A DNA stretch of 64,000 nt from Macquaria australasica (Eukaryota; Chordata; Actinopteri; Centrarchiformes; Percichthyidae), in contig SEMN01000054.1 of NCBI GenBank assembly GCA_005408345.1, positions 380,001-444,000 on the forward strand. Direction: 5' to 3'. Made by a program: the position numbers and the translations under genes. The stretch's first letter is position 1. The number at the start of each line of letters is the position of its first letter. Positions 23,555-35,480 of the stretch are shown one piece after another. The notes beneath the pieces were generated by a model that saw only the letters and a list, made by a program, of their open reading frames with translations, was not told the origin of the DNA and did no database searches.

Positions 23555-23790
23555 AAAAGCAGATGTTCATGTGAAATCCATTTCACATATTAATAACACA
23601 ATTTCACATGTGATAAGTTCACGTGTAGGCAAATGGGTTTTTCAGATTTTTCCCATTTCTAAAGACATCTAAGACATGTAAAAACATCAAGGGATAATAA
23701 TTTTACATGCAATACATAAAATTGTACATGTGAAACAGTATTTCACATTGAGAAACATCTTCGAACATTTTTCATGTGAAATCCTGTGAA
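23555..23790. repeat. AT-rich repeat with TTTCACATGTG motifs
   Basis: The half-palindrome CACATGTGA/TTCACATG and its variants recur at least five times in about 230 bp, interspersed with AT-rich spacers. It is probably a degraded non-autonomous repeat; nothing codes here. Confidence 0.45.
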
Positions 23791-26149
23791 AAACATTTAT
23801 CTCCCAAATGTCGACTTTCCAGAGTTGAAAGAAAAACATCTTTGTTTTCAGCTTTGTGACAATTAATATTTTAGCTAATCCACTGGGTTTTAAATCGTTT
23901 ATTTAGCTTAAACTTGCAATAAACTGCAATAACATTATCATACATACTCAGAGCTGACGGAAACTGGAAAGTCGGATAATTCATCACTACGATTGAAACC
24001 TGTCACATAAAAGGATGTCATGTGATCCATATAAAAATAATGATTATAACTGCTTTAAAGCAGAAGTAGGAGATTGTTTAATAAGTGAGTCAGTGCTGTT
24101 GCTAAATCTGACTTTTCCTGTGAAAAACTGTGTTTGAGTTGTTTCTGTGGAAGTAGCCACATGTTGAACGCGAGCAGACGATGGAAGGAAAAGTGATGTT
24201 GATCTACCTGTGTGTTACATAGAGTGGAAGTCAGCAAATACCTCACTGTCATCAACACAGTGAAAGAGCCTACAACACTTCCTAACATTTCCCCATGCTA
24301 CAGATACACTACGGATACTTGTGCTCTAGGAACTGAACTGTCTCTGTATTCCAAAACGTATTGGTATTTGATTGAGTTTCAAGCAGCAAAATAAATGAGC
24401 ATTAATGTGTTTTTCGGAGTTGTTCTTGACCGTGCCCTTTGTAAGTCGACCCCTTAGGCTCCTCTGTGATGACAGCCCGCTGACAGAGACACAGAGAGCC
24501 ATTCATCCCCTCTCTGAGCAGAATGTCACTTTTTGTGGCTTTCCAGACTTTCAAAAACCACAGACTTGTCACAGAAAGCCGATTATGATTACGTTCTCCT
24601 CTTGTATGTTCACTGTAATTATCTTAAGTTGGTTATGTAAAGGGTTAGCTGGGCTCGCCATTGGGTTTTCTGTGGTGAGCTGCAAGTGGAGTCTAGAATT
24701 ACATCTAGTGGTGCTTTGTGAAAAGGATTTAATTTTCTGAGACTGTTAGCTATCCACTGAATTTGTGTAATTTCCTGGTCTGTTCTATTGTGTCTGGTTA
24801 AATCTGAAAACTATAAAACATACAACACACAAGACAAACTACACACCACATCACTACACTTTACAACTTGGCCTGTAGTTGTTATGTTTTAGAAATACAG
24901 ACGTTCATCATTTGTCCAGTAATTATATCCAGCAGTGAATTTTCTAAAGACTACACAGACACATGGTTGAATCTTTTATGTCAAAGAATCAAGTTCAAGT
25001 TCACCAGGTAAGTGTTACAACAACTGATACAATACAAACAACATAAACAGGCTAAGAAAAGTGTTACATATGAGGAGTTGATGATACCGCAAAATTTGGT
25101 TTTAATCCAATACCAAGTAATACTAGACCCAGAATTACCAATAACAATACTAATACAGAAAGGTTTATTGGGGGAATTATTTGTCCTAACAAGGTGATTG
25201 CTGCATGCATGCACTCAGAAGAGTGTTGACGTGCCCAGAACATGGTCTAGCATGAGATGGGTCCATTATTTTCGGTATCAGTCATATTTACTGTTTGTAT
25301 GGTTGTAATGGTTGCTACATAATACACAAAATAAGGCGTCATTGTAAGATGCATTATTATTTTGCTTTCAATCCATATATAACTGGAGATAGGATAGACA
25401 GTAAACTCCATGTGCTGATAATGTTAGGATGCAGGGAATGGATGCAGAACATAGCAGAGCATTTTGTCAAAAATAAGAGGTCAGCCTGCCATTGATTTAT
25501 TTTAATCACACAGCTACAGCAGAAGCAAATAGCAACAGAGTTATTTATTTATTCCTCTCAAATGCCTGAGAAGTTGAACAATATTGTATTCTAGGTGTTT
25601 GGCTTGTGTGCTCTGGAGCAGCAAGTCCATCAGCAGAACTCAGGAAAGGCCTTTTTCCAAGACCATAATTTGCGACCTCTCCAAGCAGCCAGAGTAAATG
25701 AGCACCTGTCAGTGGGCATAAACTTTGGTTTTGCTGATGCTCTGTACTGGAGGTAACAACAGTATGTGATACAAGAGGACTACTTTGGTAACCAAAAACA
25801 AACAAATACATTTAAAATCTGCTAAATATAGGATTAATGAGATGCTCATATGTGCTTATTTTAATCCTTCTTCCCTTGAAGATGTTAGCGCAATTTGTCA
25901 AATTTAAGAACAGTTAATCATGTGATAGGGATATTTGATTAAATAGAAAATGGACAATAGAACAAAAACTGCAGCATGCAGCAAAATGCCCTCTTTGTGA
26001 ACTGTGTGATCTGTGTCACTGAGTGGCAAGGACGATCTTCTCTTTGTCAAACTCCCTCCTAAATCACACGCCACATCAGAGCAAGGTTGATTAACACCTG
26101 CTTTCAATTAAGTGACTTTCTCATCAAGCTCTGGTTGGAAACAGAAACA

Positions 26150-26430
26150 AAAAAGCCTCACGCCTCGTCACGTCGAAGATGTTCCTGAATTAGAAAGCTA
26201 TTAAATCAGAGGAGCAGACGCACGGCGTTGCGAGGGGCGTCGTTTATCTTCATTTGAGCGGGCCCTCCATGATCATCTCCACAGGGGCGGCTAATTGAAA
26301 AAGGGCTTCAGAAATGCGATTGTTAGCGGCGATAATAATTTATTACTCTCAGCTTGTGGAGTCCTGGGAGTCATTTGTATTCATTAGTGTAAATTCAAAT
26401 TATGTTTGCGATTAAAATGTGACTTTGACA
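26150..26430. promoter_or_regulatory. Candidate conserved non-coding element
   Basis: A stretch free of simple repeats, with balanced composition and several homeodomain-type core motifs (CTAATTG, AATAATTTATTA, GATTAAAA), next to repeat-filled DNA. That texture is typical of developmental enhancers in gene deserts. Conservation was not tested. It could act on gdf10 (24 kb right) or another neighbour. Confidence 0.3.
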
Positions 26431-26593
26431 GGCAGAGGGGCCTCAGACAGGGACAGGCACTGATGAGACCTTTGCTCCGGGTCACTGCCTCCCACATTCG
26501 CATCTTACTAAGTACGCAGCGGAGAAGCCTTCTTTGCCTCACCACCATCAATCTGTGTCTGATTCAAGTTGAGATGTTAGCTTTGATGGCCTC

Positions 26594-26596
<3 letters not shown>

Positions 26597-26664
<68 letters not shown>
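26597..26664. repeat. (TG)n microsatellite
   Basis: Perfect TG run of about 34 units, the longest dinucleotide run in the intergenic part. Confidence 0.97.
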
Positions 26665-26666
<2 letters not shown>

Positions 26667-28247
26667 CTGAGCACACTTAGTAAGCAAATGAACCTACCGT
26701 CTGAAAGACAACACCAATCAGATGCAGGATAAGACAGGGGCGCTACCCAGTAAAGAGTCATTCTCCTCTTTTCTCTTTTATTTAGCCAGTAGTCGCTTTT
26801 ATCAGGGGGAGTGCAGGTTATTATTTGTCATGCCTGACTAATATTGACCAAGCTTTTCTCCAAATGTCAGGCAGTGATTTTTTGACATCCAAGAGGAGAT
26901 GGCAGCTAAGTAGGTCGGTGTCACTGTGATGAACATCAAGCATGGCGGGTCACTGACTGGGCTGCTCCTCCACTTGCCCGCCTGTCACAAACCACTGAGC
27001 CAGAGGAGGTAAAGGAGCTGAGTGCTTCTTTATTGAAGCCCGGTAAATTACTCCAATACAGGCTGTCACCATGTAAAGTGAGGAACTTTATCAGATGTAC
27101 ACTGCCAAAGGTCATATTTTATTGACCTGACAGGTCTCTGGCGGGGGGCTGCTGGAAAGGGTGACAAGGCTGGAGCAAAGGCTGATGGTTAAGGGCTGTT
27201 TGTGTTGGACATGAAAATGTCAAACATGGCAGTTTGGAAAAAAGAACAGCTCAGATTTTTCAAAGCTTTTTCTCTCTGCTTTTTTCTGTACTCAAGCCAC
27301 ATGCAAATTTCCTATGTTAGTAAAGGTTTAGTCCCCATCTGCAGAAGTGATGGTGCAGATATTTAAACTCGTGAGAATGAATCTTTGAACATGTCCAAAA
27401 TCATTCTCTATTTACTATATAATGCACTATATTTACTGTCCACCATTGTATTTAGTATACAAATTAGTGCAAAATCTATGCACTATATAGTGCCCTAAAA
27501 ATTTCAAGCAATCGATGAAAAAGTTCATGGCATGCACTCTGATGTCTGCTAACAATGCCAAAATGTTAGCAGACAGTAGATGACTGTCATTACATTACAA
27601 TACCTTTATTCTGACTCCCCTTAGACTTTTGTTAGAGGGAAAAATCATCACAGGCTATTAGCCACTTCAGTATTATTTGATCATACTTTTTCCACACTCA
27701 TTTGAGAAGCTTTGAGAAGCTGTAATGATGTTGTAGGTTTTTCAATAAACCCTTAAAAAGCTGTGTGTTAAAGGGGCCTCAGATCAGCCTATGTACACAA
27801 CAACTCACTATGATGCATCCTCCTCCAACACAGGGCCTACAGAGGGGCATCCGTCCCCTTCCTAAAGCTCTGCAGCATGAAAACAGATTTCCCCTCTCAA
27901 TTACGCATGAATCACACACTGTAACACGTCACACATTTCTGTGAAAACATGGGAAACGTGCAAACACACACACACACAACTATATACCTGTGGAAAATCC
28001 CAGAGTTTCCTTCTGACCCTGGTCCACACTTGACACGGGGACAGGAGCACCAGTTTACATCAATGGAGCTTTTCTCTTAGGTGGAGGGAAACCTCATACA
28101 CACACATATACACCTAGCGTGCACAAAAACACACTCAAAGGGCAACCCCCTCACATACTCCCACGCTCCAGCCCTCTGTAAATGTCAGACCGTGGGAGAG
28201 AGGGTTTATCTTGGAGCGGTACGGTATTTTTACACCTTTCGTTACTG

Positions 28248-28248
<1 letters not shown>

Positions 28249-28296
<48 letters not shown>

Positions 28297-28297
28297 T
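28249..28297. repeat. Compound (CT)n(CA)n microsatellite
   Basis: About 14 CT units directly followed by about 10 CA units. Confidence 0.95.
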
Positions 28298-29232
28298 TGG
28301 GTCTTCCAACACTGCCCATCCAATGAAGGGCAAACCTTGGCCTTGGTGCACTACCTCACTGTGTGTGCATAACACAAAAATACCAAAACACTTGAACGTT
28401 TATGCTCTGAGACATCCTTTCATGTCTTTGCAAAGTTTAACCAAATGTCAGGATCGGAGCCAGTGAAGTAAATGATGAGTAACACTCCTTGAAACTATTG
28501 AAGATGAAAAACAGTTTCATGACACAAAGGCAATTTCAAGCCTTGTGGTTCTTTTTATTTGGATAGTAGTCCTAGAATTGATATTATTTTGAATTTATGT
28601 GTTTTTATATAGTTTTTGTTTTACACTTGATGCACATTTGTTGCGTTTCTCATCCCTTATCTGTGTCTGTACAGCTTTTCTCTGCTTGTACCATTAGCGA
28701 GCTCCACTGGGGACTTACTGACTTCCTCTGTGTTATACAAACACCTTATCTGGAAGAGAGTGTATATTTTGTGAATAAATGGCCTTTCCTTCACTGTGTT
28801 TTTTCTTGTCTGGGCTAGTCTAGACTCGGAAAACATTATAGTAAGAGACTACAACTCATAATACCTGCCATCTGGACAGAATTGTGGTGATAGTATAAGA
28901 ATGTAATTTTCTACCAGTCAGCAAGGTATATGCAGGCTATAGATAGCTGCTTCCTGCAAGATTCATCGAGAAGTGCAACTGTTCACAGGAACCACTTTTA
29001 CTTATTAAATATAAGGTTTTCAAATGACACAGTTTGCAATAATAGCTGATGAGAGTTGACATGCAGCTTCAACTTGACCATCAAAATGATCCAACGTTAA
29101 GCTCACAGCTGAAATCAATACAAACACCACATTGAAAACCACTACTGTAATATATATGGTTTAATATAATTACACTGGTAAAACTGAAAATATTATCCAT
29201 TTCATTTGTCAGGTCATTCAGTTTCTCTTTAC

Positions 29233-29864
29233 CTGGTTGGAGGACAGCACCAGCTCCCCGAAGAGGACGATGGGGTCATGGACCTTTTTGAGCTGGAAAG
29301 ACGGAGTAAACCTGAAGCACTTCAGGTGCAAGACCAGCACTCTGTAGACAGAAAGAAAAGATATGAGCACCAAGTGGTAGAGAAAAAGATTAAATATGGC
29401 ATTACCAACTCTTTCTATTGGTACTGTCGAGTTAAATACTTCACAATTACTCCTTAGGGTAAGTGGAGCCCAGTTTGACATCACTGGGTTATGCAGTATC
29501 ATCACTGAGCACTGTGATGAATGTGATGTCACTCACCTTGGCAGGGTCACAAATGATGAGCGCTGGCCTGACGTGGTGCCACCGCACTCACAGTTAAACT
29601 CCAGCTCCGTCTCCTGCAGAACAGCACAGGACCAACATGCTTTCGCTGGATTTACAGGCACGACAACAAAACAACTACGTATCCATACACGTACTAACAC
29701 AAGCGGTGGTGGTGGGATTGAAGTGTGTCAGTGTTTTCTACATCATATTATCACATTATATCAGTCGGTTCTAATGTAAGTGATTGAGAAGAGATTACAT
29801 CAGGTAATCCTGGAGCATCTGTTCCACTGTGCCACTGGTGGTTTTGACGTCTGAGGTGGCGACA
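29233..29864 (-). pseudogene. Remnant of a USP37/26/29-type ubiquitin-specific protease
   Basis: Three exon-like blocks on the minus strand, read right to left. 29864-29799 gives TSGTVEQMLQDYL. 29613-29537 gives ETELEFNCECGG ending FVTLPR. 29341-29233 gives VLVLHLKCFRFTPSFQL ending ELVLSSNQ. This is the order of the USP finger region (ELEYxCxxCGG) and the LPRVLxLHLKR(F/Y) segment. The last two blocks have clean splice sites and agree in phase. The first joins only out of frame, as if one base had been lost at its donor. The conserved HLKR arginine is Cys and the finger reads CxC instead of CxxC. Neither the Cys box nor the His box of a USP was found in the flanks. Other exon-like pieces may lie at about 30231-30276 and 30645-30711, unproven. 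Most likely a decayed gene copy. Confidence 0.55.
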
Positions 29865-32800
29865 CTGGTGACAAAGAGAAACACTGTTATCTTATTGTGA
29901 ACTTAATGTTTGGCTGGAGAGAACACTTTTGTATTGACACTAGCAGGATAAAAGTTTTAATTCCCCAAACTCGTGAAAATCTCTAAGGCACTGAATGTGC
30001 ACGCTAACAAAAGGACTGAAGGAATAAAGAGATGTAGTCAGGAGGAGTGTCCTTACCTTTGCTTTTCCTTTTGATGGTGGTGGAAACAAAAAAAAATAAT
30101 GGTTAGAATAAACTATGTCAAATATCTTTGAAGGGACTTACAACTTACAAGTCCAAATATAATTCCTGCAAACTACTGAAATTAGTTTAATATGAAGCCG
30201 TGACACATTTGGTCAAACATACCATGGGGCGACCGAAGAGTCGAAACCTCCACATTGTCTTCTCATCCTTCAACAAGAATCTTTTTTACTTTCACAGCTG
30301 TGTTAATAGTATTTTTATATAACTGAGACTAACTACATTCGGTGAATTGTGGTGAGACTTTATCAAATAAAACAGTTGCATTGTTCCTACTAACAATTTC
30401 TTATAATTCTTGGTTCAATATTTCAGTCACTAGTCATATCTGACAGGTCTACAGTCCAGTCTCAGGTCAGCTCTGCTACTAACAGGACCAGGATAAAGGT
30501 TTGTGTCTACTAACATTGTACAAACACACGGTATTTTCTCAGCACTTTGTGTAAAATCATCCACAAAACTGAAGCTAATCAACCTGACCATGGAGATGAA
30601 GAAATAGTCAGGTCACTGTGATAATAGTTGTGAATTTCCATACCTTCTCTGAGAGCTGCGTGTCTGTCTGCTCTCATCTGCCACCACATCTACCACACGT
30701 ATTGATTTCTGCACAGACAAATAAACAAGATGAAAATTGATGGAAACATAATCTATCTACACAGATGACATAAGCTGTGTAGCTTCACAGAACGTATTTT
30801 CTTATTTACTGTGAGCTGTAAAGTTGAAATAAGGTCACGGTCACATTAACAGTGGAGAAGTGAAAGAAAATGTGCAGTGCATCCAGAAGACAAACCTTTC
30901 CAGAGAGGACAGCTAGGAGACAAACTGTCTTTATCAAGCTGAGGAACATCAGGAGTATAGTAGAGGATATGAACAACTTTGAGGAAACCAGTTTTTCTAA
31001 AACATTTGATGAAAATGTTAATTTGGTCTGAAGTTATTAAAATAAAGAGAGTCAAGGCTGGGTTTCTTGAGAAGTGAGTGCACTACTGCACTTTTCTGTT
31101 ATCACTCGGTTTATTGGTTTTCCAACATATACGTAATATTCCTAAACCCACCCCTCCCAGCCCCGGAGCAAGAGATACAATAATACAAAAATACAATACA
31201 TAGCAAAACAAGACAGAGCAACAAGAGAAATCCACTCAAAAAGAAAACCAAAAAGCAAAGACAAACAAAGCATATATTGTACACATACATACATGTAAGA
31301 TACAGTATGACACACCTCATCATATAAAGTTTGTTACATGCATCTGTAAATGCATATGCTTACCTATATATACCCATTTACACAGACATAAGATTGATAA
31401 TGCAGTCAATCAAAAGAAAATGACGCCAGCTATGATTAGCTAAGAGCATCCTGGACGAATATCAACCACAACTTGGATCATGGTGAAAAATTATTTTGCA
31501 TATCAATCTGGCTGTTGCTTTGACACATTGGAGGTGTATGACGCACGTCAAAACACCCGCACCTGCATCATTTTCTATGTAGTTTCCATGGATGCAAACG
31601 TTATGCAAATTAGGGCAAACTTTGCAGTGATTTGTTAAACCTAACAACCTAACCTAAAATCAGACAAAAAAAAGCAACATTTAGCTACGGATTTGGATGC
31701 TAAATAGCGTGTTCATTGAGCAGGTTCCAGTGCACGGGCAGCTGTTGTTTGTTTCTCTAACATCCTCAAAATGGCTGTGTGTTCTGCAGGAACAGTAGTG
31801 GCTGGCTATGATAGGGGTGACGGGGGCCACGACAATGCCTGTCTCCCTCCCCGCTGTTCCACCCAGGAGCCTAAATACTAATGGCCCCCTAATGTATAAA
31901 TACCATTCTGTAGGCATTAGTCACACTTTCTCTCTTTCTCTGACACACACACAAGCATGTACGCACACATACACACTCAGAGAGGCAGGTCTACAAGGCA
32001 TTAGTCACAGTGGCAGCCCTGCCTATGGTTGGATTGCAGATGAGGGCCAAGGCCAGGGGCTGAGGGTCTAAATTCTCTTGCACAAACAATGCATGTCAAA
32101 GAGGCCCATCAGAGGCATTCTTTAAGGACGGGAAGATGTTGTTTAGAGCACAAAGAGAGGGCAGCAGGACCGTGCCAGAGACTGGTGAAGATAGAGATGT
32201 GTATATCTAGAAGCACAGGTTGCTATTGTACTGTGTGTGTTTTTCACGAGTTTGTATCATGATTGAGTGTGTATGCAAGCCGTTCTGTTGAGCAAATGTC
32301 CAGTGGGATGTGCGAACAGAGCAGTGCTGACAGCTTTGAGTAGAGAGTAGAATTAGAAAACATGTTTACTTTGAAGCTGTGTGTGGACGCAGATCCGTGC
32401 AGGGGAGTGGCATTTTTCTTTTTCTTTCCGATGTTGTGAAGTGAGACCACAAGCAGGGGAAGACAAAAGCTTCTCCAATCCCCCGGGAGGTTTGTTGACA
32501 GCTAAATATCTTCATTCTCACATCAGGCATTACGGATGCAAATTGCCATTTAGGTGCATGTATGCAAGAACAGCGGAGATCATTAATTTCTATTTAAGGC
32601 GTCATTTATCAGAGTTATATAAAGAGTGTATGAACGATCATTAATCACTGCATGTTGAGTAAAAATCTTGTGTACAAAAATATGTGTGTTTTTATGCTTT
32701 TTTTTCGTGTGTGTGCGTGTGCGTGGATGGGTGGGTGTGAGTGGGTGTATGAGTGTGACCCTACCCTAACTTTCTGACATTTTCCCACACACGTCAAAGA

Positions 32801-34959
32801 AGCTATGAGCTGACAGCCAAAAACACTTTGATAAATTCATCATCTTCCTCTTTCCACCGCACGCATGATCAATCAACTTTCTTTTAGAATATACTTTTAT
32901 GTTAATGAGTTAGCAGGGGCCCTCAGAAAAGTTCATTTTGGCGGGAAACTTTAATTTAGATGTCAAATTCTTACACATTCGTGCATGTGCAAGAGCTTCT
33001 GTGATATTTGCAAAGACAGACATACAAATTTAACAAATCCTTTGACGCCAGCAATCCCAGGGAAGCCTTACATTTGCTGAAACTAACAGATGGCTCTGGG
33101 TCAAAAGCCCGTCATGCTGCTGCTAAAGTACAAACCCATATTTCAGTCTATTTAACAATTAGTGAACCTCACAGCATGAGACATGGAGATCATTATTGTA
33201 GAGCATCAATCAGAGCCTTGAAATCAACCGTGGCCATGCAGCTATTACTGAGCTGTGACCACTCTGTGCCTGTGACCTTATAACAGAGGCTGTAAAACAC
33301 ATAAGGAGGCTTTTATTCGCTTTTTTTTTTCAGCTTCACAGTATTCTCCTATCACATTTGCTTTAACCTACCTATTTTAGAGAGCAAACAATTTAACAAT
33401 CTGCTCCATGTAGACACTCTCCTGGTGTATGTTGAGCAAGAATCCGATTACAAGCCAAGACAAAATTGAGAACATTAGAGAACATTAATACCTTGTTTTC
33501 ATCAAAAAAGGTTGTGTATGGTTTGGCGTGTTTGTATTTGTGTAGGCTGTTATGTGACTGAGCAGGAATGTGTGTGTGTGTGTGTTAAAATAACAGTGTT
33601 TCTCTTAAGTGGCTGGAAACTCTAACAAGCTAGCAGCATTTGGAGGGGGATTCCATGAGAAAACACCTCACCAGGGCTTTCCTCGACATCCTTTTCCTCC
33701 ACTCGCGCAGGCACCCACGCTCGTACAAGCTAATAGACAGTGACATGCATACATGCAGAGAGAGTGAGGCATGCTAATTTCTGCTTCTCTTGGACAAAGA
33801 TAAAACCGTGCAGGAAGTCGGCAGGTTGTTTGGATTCATTTGTGTTATTAAGACATCAAATAGCTGGAGCGTAGGAGTGTGGCTGCACCGAGCTTCACCC
33901 TCTGAGGACTCCGAGTGACAGTACAACAGACACCTGAACGTGATTTCCTCAGTACAGTCTCAAGTGCAGTGGTGAATCAGTGTGTGTACATTAAATACTT
34001 TCTAAAAGTCTCCCTGTCTCACCTCCCTCTCATTAGATCCATATTTTATTCCTCATTTCATTACTGTTGTTCAGTCTGTGGTCTCCAGCCGATGTGGTTG
34101 TAATGTTTTATACCTTTGCAGAATTGCTGGGCAAAGGGGAGCATTGCTCCCCAACACCGTGAGGCACATTTTCCACTGATTTAGATGTTTCGCCTGTTTA
34201 CCAGGTAAAGACCCCAGAGAGAACACAGGCTGGAAACTTAAACGAGGAAGCCTGTTTAATGAGAGAGGGGGAGAAAAGCCTTTGCAATTTGATTTCACAT
34301 TATGGCAAAAAAAAAAAAAAAAAGTTGGCCTTAAAGAGTGCATGGAAACCACCAGAAGTAGTGGAACACAACTGCTTCTGACCTTGCAGGGTAGCAGACA
34401 ACGATGAGGGTAGCAATTTGGTGATTTTCATTCCAAACATGGGATTTTAGATAAACAGAAAGATTGGCATCCGCTGCTCATAACGGACGAATTCAGGACT
34501 GAAATGTATTGAAGCTGAAGTGCAACATCTCTGCACTAATAGTTTCCATGTCACACATCCAGAAAGCACACTGGCTGATCTCGACTGGCAGGATGAACGA
34601 TGTCATGGAATATCATGGATCATCTGGCAGTTGATGTCATGGGTAACTAGACAGAAGCAACATTTTTCTCACCTGTGATTTGGATGCATGTAAGAACGAG
34701 GCTCTGTCTCATCCACCAGGATTGGATGATTATAGCCCTCAGGAAGACTAAACTGACACTTTTGGACTGAATCTGCAAGTAACTGATATTTTGGTCTCAT
34801 ATTTAATATCTTTAAATGAGATTTTTATGCCCACAATTGCACCAAAGCATGGAAAAGCCACATTTGCATCATGGAATACAAAAACTCCCACTGAAACCAG
34901 TGATCTTTTATATGGGTTACAGGCTCCTTTTAGCAATGCTGAGCTTTAGTTAAACCTTA

Positions 34960-35480
34960 AAGCACTTATCAGTAGTTTTATATAAAAATATGACTATGTG
35001 TAATATGAAACAAGTCGCTCGTAGTGATTCACCCACAGAACTTCACCTGACTTCAGTTCCCCTTAGCTCTACAGAGCATTTTAGTGTCTTTTGGTTCATT
35101 GTTTTGGTTTTGCGGCCCTCAACTAACTGTTTTAGTTCACTCTCACCACTCAGTACGCTACCTGCCCAGCACCAAACAGCAGACAGACAATATAGTGGAG
35201 CATTTAGCAGCTAAAGAGCCAGATATTTTCCTCAGGAGTTGGTGGAGACCAACCAAGAGGTAAAAAGGGAGTGAATATTGGACTTAAATTCTCCATTTGG
35301 CCAGACACACTACCCCAAATGAATGTTGATCTTGTTGCGTTTCTGAGTAGCTCAAATTGGCAACTGTTTGCTAACACGTTAGCCATATCAACTTCATAAC
35401 ATGATAATATATCATTACTGTTCTAATAGTTTGTTGTGCTGCCCCACAGTGGCCAAAAAAACAATTAAAGCAGGTTTAAT
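34960..35480. repeat. Diverged interspersed repeat
   Basis: Contains GGAGCATTTAGCAGCTAAAG, CTCAGGAGTTGGTGGAGACC and CAGTGGCCAAAAAAAC motifs that I recognise from a repeat common in perciform genomes. No ORF of note. Boundaries are approximate. Confidence 0.5.

Larger units (their letters stand above)
20590..29232. other. Intergenic region, no intact gene seen
   Basis: AT-rich DNA with microsatellites and only short random ORFs, several of them pure translations of CA/TG runs. Recognisable content: a stretch of repeated TTTCACATGTG-type motifs (about 23555-23790), a (CA)n at 22620-22662, a (TG)n at 26597-26664, possible regulatory DNA at 26150-26430 and 26930-27200, an ACTATATAGTGC-type repeat piece (about 27400-27500), and a (CT)n/(CA)n at 28249-28297. 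Confidence 0.6.

Noticed and set aside
26406..26732. ORFs dominated by repeated Cys-Val or His-Thr
   Set aside because: They are translations of TG/CA microsatellites, as are similar frames at 6366, 12886, 42740, 49500 and 61680.
30059..30711. Further USP-like exons at about 30059-30069, 30231-30276 and 30645-30711
   Set aside because: Splice-like boundaries exist but the peptides do not resemble USP segments and the phases do not force a join; left out of the pseudogene call.
33008..33283. 91-codon ORF
   Set aside because: No splice context, homology or signal peptide; looks like random frame in possibly conserved non-coding DNA.
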